Shown: one piece after another, positions 16,679 to 24,727 of the stretch
Layout of the letters: each line of letters starts with the position of its first letter
How positions within the stretch are numbered: the stretch's first letter is position 1
Source of the DNA: Martinezella lusitana
GTDB lineage: Bacteria > Pseudomonadota > Alphaproteobacteria > Rhizobiales > Rhizobiaceae
DNA: 35,092 bases
NCBI RefSeq assembly: GCF_900094565.1
Contig: NZ_FMAF01000027.1
Span: 7,990-43,081 of the forward strand
Direction: 5' to 3'
Notes under the pieces: model-generated
The model's database searches: none
What the model saw: only the letters and a program-made list of their open reading frames with translations
Told to the model about the DNA's origin: nothing
Program-made: the position numbers and the translations under genes

Positions 16679-17215
16679 TCAGATTGGGTGTTCAGCCATC
16701 TCGTCGACAACGTCTTGGTCGATCGGCGTGTCGAAAGTCATCAATATGAAACCGAGCACCGAATAGAAGCCGACGGTCGCCATAAGGTCGAACACGGCTT
16801 GCCGACCTATGCTCGCAGCAATAGCTTGCTCGAGATGCGAAGGCAGACGTGCGCCGTCAAATAGCGCGTCGACAGCACCGGCAAGTACGCCCTCTTCGCC
16901 ATCGGGAGTTCCAGCCATACTCCGGATTCGCGCATCGGAAATACCAAGAGCGCGAGCGCGGCTTACATGGTGGGACCACTCATAGGCGGAGCCCATACGA
17001 TGTGCCGCGCGCAAAATCACGAGCTCGGACCGGACCGGACCTAACGCACTATCTTTTACGATATGCTGCCGCAGCGGAGCCCACGCTCTCAGCAGCGCGG
17101 GATGATGAGCCATGGTGCGATAGACGTTCAGCGCGCCGGCAAAGCCCGTTTTCATGTCCGCGATTTCCGCGGGCCAGTTTTCATCAGCGATAGGCGGACA
17201 GGACGATGTTGTCAT
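16679..17215 (-). CDS. Carboxymuconolactone decarboxylase/AhpD-like protein
   Basis: A 178-residue helical protein of the carboxymuconolactone decarboxylase (AhpD-like) superfamily. The family signature appears as RSELVILRAAHRMGSAYEWSHH around residues 63-84, with the E-x-x-x-H metal/proton-relay arrangement. The CxxC of true AhpD peroxidases is absent, so it is more likely a decarboxylase/hydrolase-like member or of unknown function. It lies immediately after the second aminotransferase gene; the aminotransferase stop TGA overlaps the GAGG that probably serves as its ribosome site. The role in the pathway is not known. Confidence 0.72.
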   Translation of the reverse strand: MTTSSCPPIADENWPAEIADMKTGFAGALNVYRTMAHHPALLRAWAPLRQHIVKDSALGPVRSELVILRAAHRMGSAYEWSHHVSRARALGISDARIRSMAGTPDGEEGVLAGAVDALFDGARLPSHLEQAIAASIGRQAVFDLMATVGFYSVLGFILMTFDTPIDQDVVDEMAEHPI

Positions 17216-17227
17216 TTCGCGAGAACC

Positions 17228-18553
17228 TCAGTCTACTACTGCGGCGCGGATGGCGTCGGAAAGCCGTTCGACAATCAAATCGATTTCTTCAGGCTGAATG
17301 ATGTAGGGTGGTGCTAGCAGCACGTGGTCGCCCTGCGCGCCGTCGATCGTACCGCCCATTGGGTAGCACATAAGGCCTCTGCGCATGGCTTCCTTCTTGA
17401 TGCGGGAATGCATCTTGCGGGCCGGATCGAAAGGTTGCTTGGTGTCTTTGTCGGCCACGATCTCGACGCCGCGGAAAAGACCACGACCGCGGATGTCGCC
17501 GACATAGGGTGATTGTCCAAGTGCCTCATCGAGCCCGGCCTGGAGGCGCTTGCCCATCCGGATGACGTTTGCCATCATGTCCGCGCGCGTGATTATTTCA
17601 ACCACCTTACTGGCTGCCGCTGCTGCGATCGGATGTCCGATATAGGTATGTCCATGCTGAAACAGACCCGACCCGTCGGCGAACGCACGGTAGATCTTTT
17701 CGGAGAGCAATACCGCTCCGATCGGCTGAAAGCCGCCGCCCAGTCCCTTCGCAATCGTGACCAGATCCGCGACAATGCCCTCCTGCTCCATAGCGAAGAT
17801 TGTGCCGGTACGCCCCATTCCGCACATGACCTCGTCGAGGATCAGCAAGATGCCATACTTGTCGCACACCTGCCGAACCCGCTTGAAATAGTCCGAAACC
17901 GGGCCAACGGCACCCAGCGTCGCACCGACCACCGGCTCGGCGACGAAGGCCATGACCTTGTCCGCGCCAAGTTCAAGAACCTTGTCTTCCAGTTCCGCAG
18001 CAAGACGCTCGGCATAAGCCTCCGGCGTTTCGCCCACCTGCAGGTCGCGGTAGGCATAGCAAGGAGAAACATGATGCGTTTCAGGCAAGATCGGCTTGAA
18101 CTGGGCACGGCGCCAGGCATTGCCGCCTGTTGCCAAGGCACCGATCGTATTGCCGTGATAGCTTTGCCGACGTGCGATGATGTGGCGCCGCTGCGGCTGC
18201 CCGACTTCGACAAAATACTGGCGCGCCATTTTGAGAGCGGCCTCGACAGCTTCCGAACCGCCAGACACCAGATAGACATAATCGAGGCCTTCGGGCGCAA
18301 GTTCAACCAATTGCTCGGCAAGCCGCTCGGCGACGTCGGTCGTGAAGAACGACGTATGGGCGTAGCTGATCCGACCCATCTGTAGCTTCATTGCGTCAAG
18401 AACTTCTGGATGATTGTGCCCGAGGCAACTGACGGCGGCGCCCCCCGACCCATCCAGGTAGCTCCTGCCCTCGCTATCCACGACGTAGATGCCCTCCCCC
18501 GCGACCGCGGTTGGCAGAGTTGTTCCGATCGTTCGATGGAGAATTTTTGTCAT
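17228..18553 (-). CDS. Class III aminotransferase (DoeD-like)
   Basis: A 441-residue class III PLP aminotransferase. The PLP lysine is Lys269 in TIAKGLGGGFQP, the ring-binding aspartate is Asp240 in LILDEVMCGMGRTG, and SGGSEAVEAA (97-106) and SYHGNT are standard. It resembles the aminotransferases associated with ectoine breakdown (DoeD), which convert diaminobutyrate to aspartate semialdehyde. It leads the minus-strand block and is divergent from the RpiR regulator. The start is uncertain: the frame is open to 18634, and ATGs at 18559 and 18553 are both possible; 18553 is given because a GAG lies a few bases upstream. A 20-bp operator-like element lies 73 bases upstream (18626-18645). Confidence 0.88.
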   Translation of the reverse strand: MTKILHRTIGTTLPTAVAGEGIYVVDSEGRSYLDGSGGAAVSCLGHNHPEVLDAMKLQMGRISYAHTSFFTTDVAERLAEQLVELAPEGLDYVYLVSGGSEAVEAALKMARQYFVEVGQPQRRHIIARRQSYHGNTIGALATGGNAWRRAQFKPILPETHHVSPCYAYRDLQVGETPEAYAERLAAELEDKVLELGADKVMAFVAEPVVGATLGAVGPVSDYFKRVRQVCDKYGILLILDEVMCGMGRTGTIFAMEQEGIVADLVTIAKGLGGGFQPIGAVLLSEKIYRAFADGSGLFQHGHTYIGHPIAAAAASKVVEIITRADMMANVIRMGKRLQAGLDEALGQSPYVGDIRGRGLFRGVEIVADKDTKQPFDPARKMHSRIKKEAMRRGLMCYPMGGTIDGAQGDHVLLAPPYIIQPEEIDLIVERLSDAIRAAVVD

Positions 18554-18625
18554 GGTCATCTCGGGGTGCTTATCCGTCCGGCTTTCGAACGTTTCCATCC
18601 ATTGATTTGCAGGTTTTGGCGAAAT

Positions 18626-18645
18626 ATGCAACAACTGTTTTATAA
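18626..18645. promoter_or_regulatory. Operator-like element between aminotransferase and rpiR (copy A)
   Basis: Sequence ATGCAACAACTGTTTTATAA. It contains an imperfect dyad, AACA-N2-TGTT flanked by ATA/TAT. The same 20-mer with one change recurs at 24402-24421 upstream of the ABC-transporter operon. On the minus strand it includes TATAAA followed by the dyad, compatible with a repressor site overlapping a promoter. The RpiR protein encoded next door is the simplest candidate ligand. Confidence 0.55.
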
Positions 18646-18766
18646 ATCACGTTTTGATGCATTTGTTTTCCCGCTCTCAAGTCAGAATTTTTGGAGCGGT
18701 TGTGATGTGAGATAGCCGACGGCTGTTTGACTTTTTAGTTCCCGAGAGAGATGGTCCAGGTGAATT

Positions 18767-19672
18767 ATGACATCGTATGTGAGGCAAATGTTGCAAAAAG
18801 GCCCATTACACGCTCGGATCATCGAGCGATTCGACGACATGTCCGAGCAGTTGCAGCAAGCGGCTCGACACATATTGGAACATCCGCAGGAGGTGGCGCT
18901 CGTTTCGATGCGCGAACTCGCGCGGAATGCCGGTGTTCAGCCATCGACAATGACGAGGCTGGCGAAGTTTCTTGAATTCTCCGGGTATGAAGATTTCCGA
19001 GAGCAACACGCCGACGTCATCAGGGTGAGCGCCGACGGATTTGCGGCCAGGGCTTTACAAAGAGAAGAAGGGGCGGCGAATGGTGAGGGCTTGGCTTATA
19101 GGATGCTCCAAGGTCTCTCCGCGCAGATCGATCGGCTCCGCGACCCTGATACGATTTCGCGTTTGGATACAATGGCGGAGCACCTGGCAAAAGCGAGGCG
19201 GATTTTCGTGCTCGGCTTGCGTTCGTGCCACTCGGTCGCGTGGCATTTCCACTACGTCATGACATTGCTCGGCGAAAAGACTGTCCACTTGGATGGTCCG
19301 GCTGGAACAAGCGGCGACCCCCTCATCCGCGCAACTCATGAGGACGTGCTTTTGGCGATTTCCATCAACCCCTATTCGCTTCAGACGCTTGAGCTTGCCG
19401 AGGCCGCCCGTGAGAAGGGACTGTCCATCCTGGCGATCACCGACAGCGAAGTGTCTCCCCTGGTGACGATCGCAGAGCACGTTGTCTTCTTTCCGACTGA
19501 AAGCCAAACATTCTTTCACACGCTGGCGCCAGCGCTGGCCGTCTCTGAAGTTCTATGTGGTCTACTGGCGAGCCGAGATCGTGCGGCGGCCTTGAAAGAG
19601 TTGAAGCTAGCCGATCGCCATCTTTCTGCAATGAACACGTATGCGACGTCCATTCCGCGACGAAAGATTTAG
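18767..19672 (+). CDS. RpiR/MurR-family transcriptional regulator
   Basis: A 301-residue RpiR-type regulator. The N-terminal helix-turn-helix domain spans about residues 15-85 (VSMRELARNAGVQPSTMTRLAKFLEFSGYEDF) and a SIS sugar-phosphate-binding-like domain about 125-265 (RRIFVLGLRSCHSVAWHFHY, then ISINPYSLQTLELAEAAREKGLSILAITD). AGGTG lies upstream of the ATG. It is transcribed divergently from the aminotransferase operon, typical of local control. RpiR relatives regulate amino-acid, polyamine-like and sugar catabolism. Its likely binding element is the 20-mer found here and before the transporter. Confidence 0.88.
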   Translation: MTSYVRQMLQKGPLHARIIERFDDMSEQLQQAARHILEHPQEVALVSMRELARNAGVQPSTMTRLAKFLEFSGYEDFREQHADVIRVSADGFAARALQREEGAANGEGLAYRMLQGLSAQIDRLRDPDTISRLDTMAEHLAKARRIFVLGLRSCHSVAWHFHYVMTLLGEKTVHLDGPAGTSGDPLIRATHEDVLLAISINPYSLQTLELAEAAREKGLSILAITDSEVSPLVTIAEHVVFFPTESQTFFHTLAPALAVSEVLCGLLASRDRAAALKELKLADRHLSAMNTYATSIPRRKI

Positions 19673-20053
19673 CGACGTTTACGAGGCCGGCTACTCGCGC
19701 CAACGGCGCCTCCTGACCTTGCAACCGGAATTGAAGTTATTCGCACATCAGTCGATGTCCGATGAGTGGACCTGATGGTTGCCGCGGAATTGTCCCGCAA
19801 AGAACGGACTGACAGCAAATAGGGAACGCGCCGTCACCCGAGGGATGACCGTCTAATGCGTCAATGAAACCAGAGCTTGCCTAGAAAGTCCGTCGTGACC
19901 GGCTTCGGCTTTGAGCACAAGCGATTGATGAGCTCCATTGCGCAGTAAATGCGCCGGGCAGTCTTCGAGCCAGGAGCCCGCCCCAGAGTTCGCTCTGGGA
20001 CAGGCAGTCAGTTTCACGGCTGCGAGTTACGGAGCCGGCATGAGTATGATGAC
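19673..20053. other. Convergent intergenic region with a TTCG hairpin
   Basis: No gene is supported in these 381 bases between two convergent genes. At 19982-19999 there is a perfect 7-bp stem CCCAGAG-TTCG-CTCTGGG, about 55 bases beyond the permease stop codon. A stable tetraloop hairpin at this position could end or protect the permease mRNA, but no U-tract follows on either strand. Confidence 0.45.
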
Positions 20054-21826
20054 TCAGGTCGCGGCGACCGGAGCACTCTTCAACGCCCCTCTTCCGCGCC
20101 AAAGCGTGAAATAAAGCGCAACCAGCCAGACGATTGGCAACATTGTCAGCAAAGCGCCAACGGCAGCGATCGTCGGGTCAAGTTGCTGCTTCAGGTTTTC
20201 CAGCATTTTCAATGGCAATGTCGGGATCGCATAGCCACTGACAAACGACGTGATGATGACCTCGTCGAAGGAAGCCAAGAACGCGAAGAGCGCGCCGCCG
20301 ATGATACCAGAGCGGATTAACGGGAGAGTAACCCGCATGAACGTCTGGGTCGGCCCGGCGCGCATGCTCATTGCCGCCTGTTCCAGCCTCCTGTCGAATC
20401 CTGCGAGTGTCGCAAGGACGATGACAACGACATAGCCGATGGCTCCGATCGTCTGGCCCAGGATGATCCCGGTGTTCGTTCCAACCAATCCTAGTTTGGC
20501 CAGCCCGGTATAGACAGCAACACCAACAACAATGATTGGGAAGGTAATCGGCGTCAGGATCACCATGGTTAGACCCGAGCGCAAGCGCGACGAGCACCGG
20601 CTGAGGCCAAACGCTGCCAATGTGCCGACTATGGTCGATACCACGCTGACAATTACGCCGAATTGGAAGCTGTTCCACAATGCGCCGATCCACGAGGGGT
20701 CGTTGAAGAACGAATAGTACCATCTGAGCGAAACAGCCTTAGGTGGGAACTCGAGGAACTCCCCTGCATTTAACGAGACGATGATCACGATGAAACCGGG
20801 CGCCAATAGATAGATGACAACGACGGCAAGGAATGCTGCCCCCGCAATCTTGGACCACGGGGTTTCCCGCTGCGCTTGATGGAGCTTTGCTGCCCAGCGT
20901 CGCGCCCGATACGGGACGAGAAACTCGTTGAGATAGCGGGATGCCTTGTCGAATGAAGGCAGTTTACGTCGTCGGGCGTTCTGCTCGCTTGAAGCAGGCT
21001 GTCCATGCGCGCCGGCGAGATTGACGCCCGCTACGGAAAGAACCGCGAGCGCCATCGCCAACAATATAAAGGCTGCCGCGGCGGTCGCCGCAATGTTCAA
21101 CGATGTTGTAAGCTGCGAATTGATGAGGGTTGAAAGCATGGTGTCGCCCAAGCCGCCCAATGCTTGTGGCGTGATGTAAAAGCCCAGGCAAACAACAAAA
21201 ACCAATATGCAGCCGCTTCGAACGCCCGGGATACTAAGAGGTACGAAGACCCGGAGAAAGGCGGTGAACGGCTTTGCGCCCATGCTGCGAGCGGCTGCCA
21301 TCAAGGAAGTATCAATGCTCATCATCACGCTGACAATCGGCAAAATCATCATGGGCAACATGATATGCACCATGCCAACATAAACAGCGAAACGATTATA
21401 GATGAGAGACAAAGGGCTATCGATTATGCCCGAATTGAGCAACACGCGGTTGATCAATCCACTATCACCCAAGACGACAGTCCATGCGTAGGTCCGAACC
21501 AGAGCACTCGTCAGCCAAGGTAGGAAGACAAGCACCAGGAGGATTGGTCTTGCACGGCCGGCGATCGTAATCAAATAAGCCGTCGGGTAGCCGATGATCA
21601 AACAAAGTGCCGTGGCTATGAAGCTGATCTTGAAGGTCTGAATCAGGATCAGGACAAATGAGCGCTGTTCGAAAAAAGCGATATAATTCGCAAAAGACAG
21701 ATTTGGCGCATTGAGGCTGGTCGCGAAAAGAAGGAGCATGGGTATGCCGAAAATCGCAAACAGCACAGCGAACGCTGGCAAAGTTAGCAACATCGGCGTG
21801 GACCGGATTCTCTGAAGTGTTGTCAT
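20054..21826 (-). CDS. ABC transporter permease, two permease domains fused
   Basis: A 590-residue membrane protein that carries both permease domains of a spermidine/putrescine-type (PotB + PotC) importer in one chain. Domain 1 spans about residues 10-275 with an EAA-like loop at 174-201 (SLMAAARSMGAKP...PLSIPG). A hydrophilic, basic linker covers about 275-325. Domain 2 spans about 328-580 with its EAA loop at 480-503 (EQAAMSMRAGPTQTF). In the second loop the normally conserved glycine is Arg489. Each half shows about six hydrophobic segments. AAGGA lies before the ATG, 18 bases after the ATPase stop. Most relatives use two separate permease genes. It should work in the inner membrane with the ATPase and binding protein encoded upstream. 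Confidence 0.88.
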   Translation of the reverse strand: MTTLQRIRSTPMLLTLPAFAVLFAIFGIPMLLLFATSLNAPNLSFANYIAFFEQRSFVLILIQTFKISFIATALCLIIGYPTAYLITIAGRARPILLVLVFLPWLTSALVRTYAWTVVLGDSGLINRVLLNSGIIDSPLSLIYNRFAVYVGMVHIMLPMMILPIVSVMMSIDTSLMAAARSMGAKPFTAFLRVFVPLSIPGVRSGCILVFVVCLGFYITPQALGGLGDTMLSTLINSQLTTSLNIAATAAAAFILLAMALAVLSVAGVNLAGAHGQPASSEQNARRRKLPSFDKASRYLNEFLVPYRARRWAAKLHQAQRETPWSKIAGAAFLAVVVIYLLAPGFIVIIVSLNAGEFLEFPPKAVSLRWYYSFFNDPSWIGALWNSFQFGVIVSVVSTIVGTLAAFGLSRCSSRLRSGLTMVILTPITFPIIVVGVAVYTGLAKLGLVGTNTGIILGQTIGAIGYVVVIVLATLAGFDRRLEQAAMSMRAGPTQTFMRVTLPLIRSGIIGGALFAFLASFDEVIITSFVSGYAIPTLPLKMLENLKQQLDPTIAAVGALLTMLPIVWLVALYFTLWRGRGALKSAPVAAT

Positions 21827-21844
21827 GGATGCTGTCCTTCCGCT

Positions 21845-22939
21845 TTACGCAGCGACAAACCGGATGTCGGATCGAAGCCAATCAAGGCGAACCTCTTCGC
21901 CCGGACGGAAGACTTGCTGGCCCGATGCCACATGTTCGCGCGCGATCAGCGTCGCATTCCCAACCCGCACCCGGTACTTCCTCAAGGGTCCAGCATAGAT
22001 CATATCGTCCACGATCCCCGAGACGGACTGTCTGTGGTCCGCATCTGCGCGCCTTGCTGCTGAAGGCACACTGACGCAAATGCGCTCCGGCCGAAGCATC
22101 GATACCATACCGGAAGAAGGAACAACGTCCGATTCAATCTTGAAATCAACGCTTTCGAGGATATTTGCTTCACCCAGGAAGTTGGCGACAAAGCGCGTTT
22201 TGGGGCGATCGTACAAGGCCTCCGGTGTATCGATCTGCTCGATTTGACCGGCGCGCATGACAACGATGCGGTCCGAAAGCGTGAGTGCTTCTTCTTGATC
22301 GTGGGTGACGCAGATGGTCGTTTTCCCAAACTCCTTGTGCAGCTCTTTGATTTCCACTTGCATCTGCTCGCGCAGATTTCGATCGAGCGCGCCCAGCGGT
22401 TCGTCCAGCAGCAAAATCGGTGGATCTGCAATCAAGGCGCGCGCGACGGCCACGCGTTGTTGCTGGCCCCCACTCAATTGTGATGGCATGCGCTCGCCAA
22501 ACTCACCCAGGCGAACACGCTCAAGCATTCTTTTGACCCGCGACGCTCTGTCAGAGGCCTTGATGCCGCGCATTTCGAGCGGGAACTCCAAGTTGTGATG
22601 CACCGTAAGGTGCGGGAAAAGTGCATAGCTCTGGAAGACAATGCCTTGGTCGCGGCGGTAAGACGGGACTTCGGACACGGACTTGCCGGAAATGAGGATG
22701 TCTCCTCCGGTAGGGGTCGTGAAGCCGGCGAGCAGCATCAATGCTGTCGTTTTGCCAGAACCGCTCGGTCCAAGAATCGTAAGGAACTCGCCGCGCGAAA
22801 CAGAAAGGGAGATATCCTTAACCGCAGCAACGGCCCCATAGATCTTGGAAACATTGCGAAATTCGATTTGAGCGGTATCCGGAAGCTTCTGCAACACTTC
22901 GTCCTCGGCAGGAAGATGATTTTTCAGATTCAAGTTCAT
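21845..22939 (-). CDS. ABC transporter ATPase, PotA/CysA type
   Basis: A 364-residue ATP-binding subunit of a polyamine/opine/iron-type importer. It has Walker A GPSGSGKTT (58-66), Q-loop FQSYALFP (102-109), signature LSGGQQQR (155-162), Walker B ILLLDEP (175-181) and switch His213 in VTHDQEEA. The C-terminal part (about 250-364) is a TOBE-type regulatory domain. The frame is open to 23092, but the ATG at 22939 with GGAG 7 bases upstream is the credible start. It lies 137 bases after the binding-protein gene, separated by a long hairpin, and is followed closely by the permease. It powers uptake of the cluster's substrate. Confidence 0.92.
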   Translation of the reverse strand: MNLNLKNHLPAEDEVLQKLPDTAQIEFRNVSKIYGAVAAVKDISLSVSRGEFLTILGPSGSGKTTALMLLAGFTTPTGGDILISGKSVSEVPSYRRDQGIVFQSYALFPHLTVHHNLEFPLEMRGIKASDRASRVKRMLERVRLGEFGERMPSQLSGGQQQRVAVARALIADPPILLLDEPLGALDRNLREQMQVEIKELHKEFGKTTICVTHDQEEALTLSDRIVVMRAGQIEQIDTPEALYDRPKTRFVANFLGEANILESVDFKIESDVVPSSGMVSMLRPERICVSVPSAARRADADHRQSVSGIVDDMIYAGPLRKYRVRVGNATLIAREHVASGQQVFRPGEEVRLDWLRSDIRFVAA

Positions 22940-23006
22940 TACGATACTCCAGCAGGACTGATGAGCAACTTTGGCATGCAGTCCCGTAAGGCAGGTAGTG
23001 GGAAGA

Positions 23007-23053
23007 GGTGGCGCTAACCTTTGACGGCCCGCGCCGACTGGACGAGCGCCACC
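23007..23053. other. Hairpin between binding-protein and ATPase genes
   Basis: Perfect 9-bp stem GGTGGCGCT (23007-23015) with AGCGCCACC (23045-23053). The 29-base loop contains a smaller CGGC/GCCG stem at 23025-23036. Hairpins after binding-protein genes in ABC operons commonly protect the upstream mRNA so that more binding protein is made than membrane subunits. That is the likely role here. Confidence 0.55.
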
Positions 23054-23076
23054 GATAGATCGTTGGGGACAGAGGA

Positions 23077-24180
23077 TTACTGAAGAATCCACTCATTCCA
23101 ACGCTGCACAAGCCGCTCCTTGTTCGACTTTCCGTCCGATCCAACCTCGGCATACCATTTGGCGTTCATAGCGAAGCTGATCGCCTCGTAGTCGGGATGC
23201 GACGCAAGTTTTCGGGCGACATCGTCAGGAATCAATTTGAAGGCGTTCTTGTTCGTTGGGCCCTGCGCGATAAGCTTTGCAAACTCGGCCTGTCGGTCCG
23301 GGCGGCTTGTCAGCGCAATAAATTTTTGAGCATTTTCGGCATTCGGACTGCCCTTCGGGATGCACCAATAGTCCGTTGTCAGTTTCGCCTGGTTGCGGTT
23401 GATCTCGATTGGCCCACCTTCATCAATAAGGGTAAGTGCGCGCGCGTCATAGGACTGCACGATGTCGGCGATGTTGTCTCGCATGATCTGAAGAATTTCC
23501 GACCCGCTCGTCCACCATTTGCGAATGTGCGGCTTGATCTTGTCCAAGCTTGCAAACACGCGGTCGATATCCATCGGGTAGAGCTTGTCCATCGGAACGC
23601 CATCCGCGAGCAATGCTTCTTCCCAAGGCCCACTTCCGTATTCGCCGGTATTGATGGAGCGAACGCCAGGGAACTTCTTGACGTCCCAGAATTCCGCCCA
23701 GGTGGTCGGCCGGGGCTTTCCTGCCGGGAACTTCTTCGTGTTCCAGACCATATTCACCGAGTATACGTACGAAGCAAAGCCGTTCGGTTGCCTCCAGTTT
23801 TCTGCGATTGCTTCCAGGTCTTCCTTCTTCCAGATGGAATAATCGATCTTTTCGAGGTAGCCCTTGGCAGTAAGCGGATCGACATTGGTTTGACCAAGGT
23901 TGACGACGTCGGCCGAAACGTTTTTGGTATCGACCATCATCGCAATCTGTGTCGATGAGAAGTCCGCATTGACGCGCGTCACCTTGACTCCGGTCTCGGC
24001 CTCAAAGGACTCGACGTAAGCCTTCATCACCGCATCGCCCCAGTTGCCGCCGCTCATGTTGACTTTGAGCTCGCCGGTGGAGGCGGCCGTTGCACGGCCG
24101 GCCGCGGAAGCCAACGCGCCTACCGCAATTGCGGTCGAAGTAGCCTGCATGAACCGCCGGCGATTTATCAGAATGCTCAT
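23077..24180 (-). CDS. ABC transporter substrate-binding protein (PotD-like, Tat-exported)
   Basis: A 367-residue periplasmic binding protein of the PotD/iron-type class. The N-terminus has a twin-arginine signal (INRRRFMQ at 5-12, then a hydrophobic stretch and a likely AxA cleavage around residues 31-33), so it is probably exported folded by Tat. The mature part begins with the motif GELKVNMSGGNWGDAV and continues with features such as EAETGVKVT and WTSGSEILQIM typical of this class. The start ATG has GGGAG 7 bases upstream. First gene of the transporter operon. The bound ligand is unknown; this class takes polyamines, opines, amino-acid derivatives and similar cations. An operator-like element lies 222 bases upstream. 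Confidence 0.9.
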   Translation of the reverse strand: MSILINRRRFMQATSTAIAVGALASAAGRATAASTGELKVNMSGGNWGDAVMKAYVESFEAETGVKVTRVNADFSSTQIAMMVDTKNVSADVVNLGQTNVDPLTAKGYLEKIDYSIWKKEDLEAIAENWRQPNGFASYVYSVNMVWNTKKFPAGKPRPTTWAEFWDVKKFPGVRSINTGEYGSGPWEEALLADGVPMDKLYPMDIDRVFASLDKIKPHIRKWWTSGSEILQIMRDNIADIVQSYDARALTLIDEGGPIEINRNQAKLTTDYWCIPKGSPNAENAQKFIALTSRPDRQAEFAKLIAQGPTNKNAFKLIPDDVARKLASHPDYEAISFAMNAKWYAEVGSDGKSNKERLVQRWNEWILQ

Positions 24181-24727
24181 TTCGTTCTCCCTCTGTTAAT
24201 TCCTTGCTCATGGCGCACGGGGATCTCACTTCATCAGTGTACGGCGAACACGACGCCGGCGATGTCAGACCAAAGCACGCGGTTCCTGCGTTTCCACTCG
24301 GTCCCGCATTCACCAAGACGGTGGCGCATAAACGATTGCAGTGTTCAGGCAGCAGCCTCCTCGACCGCTACCATCAATGTCCTAACGCAACACGATAAGG
24401 AATGCAACAAATGTTTTATAACGCTCAATATGCATCAAGCGTATTATTGATATCTGAGCCTTTGGTCGCCTCAGTTTACCATCTGCCGAACACTGCTGCC
24501 GACGCCAGCCCTACGGGAGCGCCTGCAGGCTCTGGACTTCCGGGACGTGGTTTTTAACCGTACCTGATTCAAATGGATCATTGACACAATAGCGACTCAT
24601 ATGTTTCATTCGGTTCCAAAGAGGCCGATTCATCCGCGTAAGCGCGGTCGCTGATCGGCATCATTTCACTCTGCGAACCGCCGGTCGAAGACACCAGGTA
24701 AGCTTTCAGGAAAAGAGAAGAGGTCAG
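24181..24727. promoter_or_regulatory. Divergent regulatory region between transporter operon and M24/CocE genes
   Basis: These 547 bases hold no supported gene. They contain the 20-bp operator-like element at 24402-24421, which faces the transporter operon, in an AT-rich stretch that also has ATGCAT and ATCAAGCG. A TTGACA at 24581-24586 with TTTCAT 17 bases further on could be the -35/-10 of the plus-strand M24 gene; the -10 match is weak. Confidence 0.45.
24402..24421. promoter_or_regulatory. Operator-like element upstream of the ABC-transporter operon (copy B)
   Basis: Sequence ATGCAACAAATGTTTTATAA, identical at 19 of 20 positions to the element at 18626-18645. The AACA-N2-TGTT dyad is kept. 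Its presence upstream of the transporter operon and of the aminotransferase/rpiR pair points to a shared regulator. Confidence 0.55.

Noticed and set aside
24590..24609. Possible fourth operator-like site before the M24 gene (ends ATGTTTCAT)
   Set aside because: Only about 11 of 19 positions match the 20-mer, too few to separate from AT-rich background.
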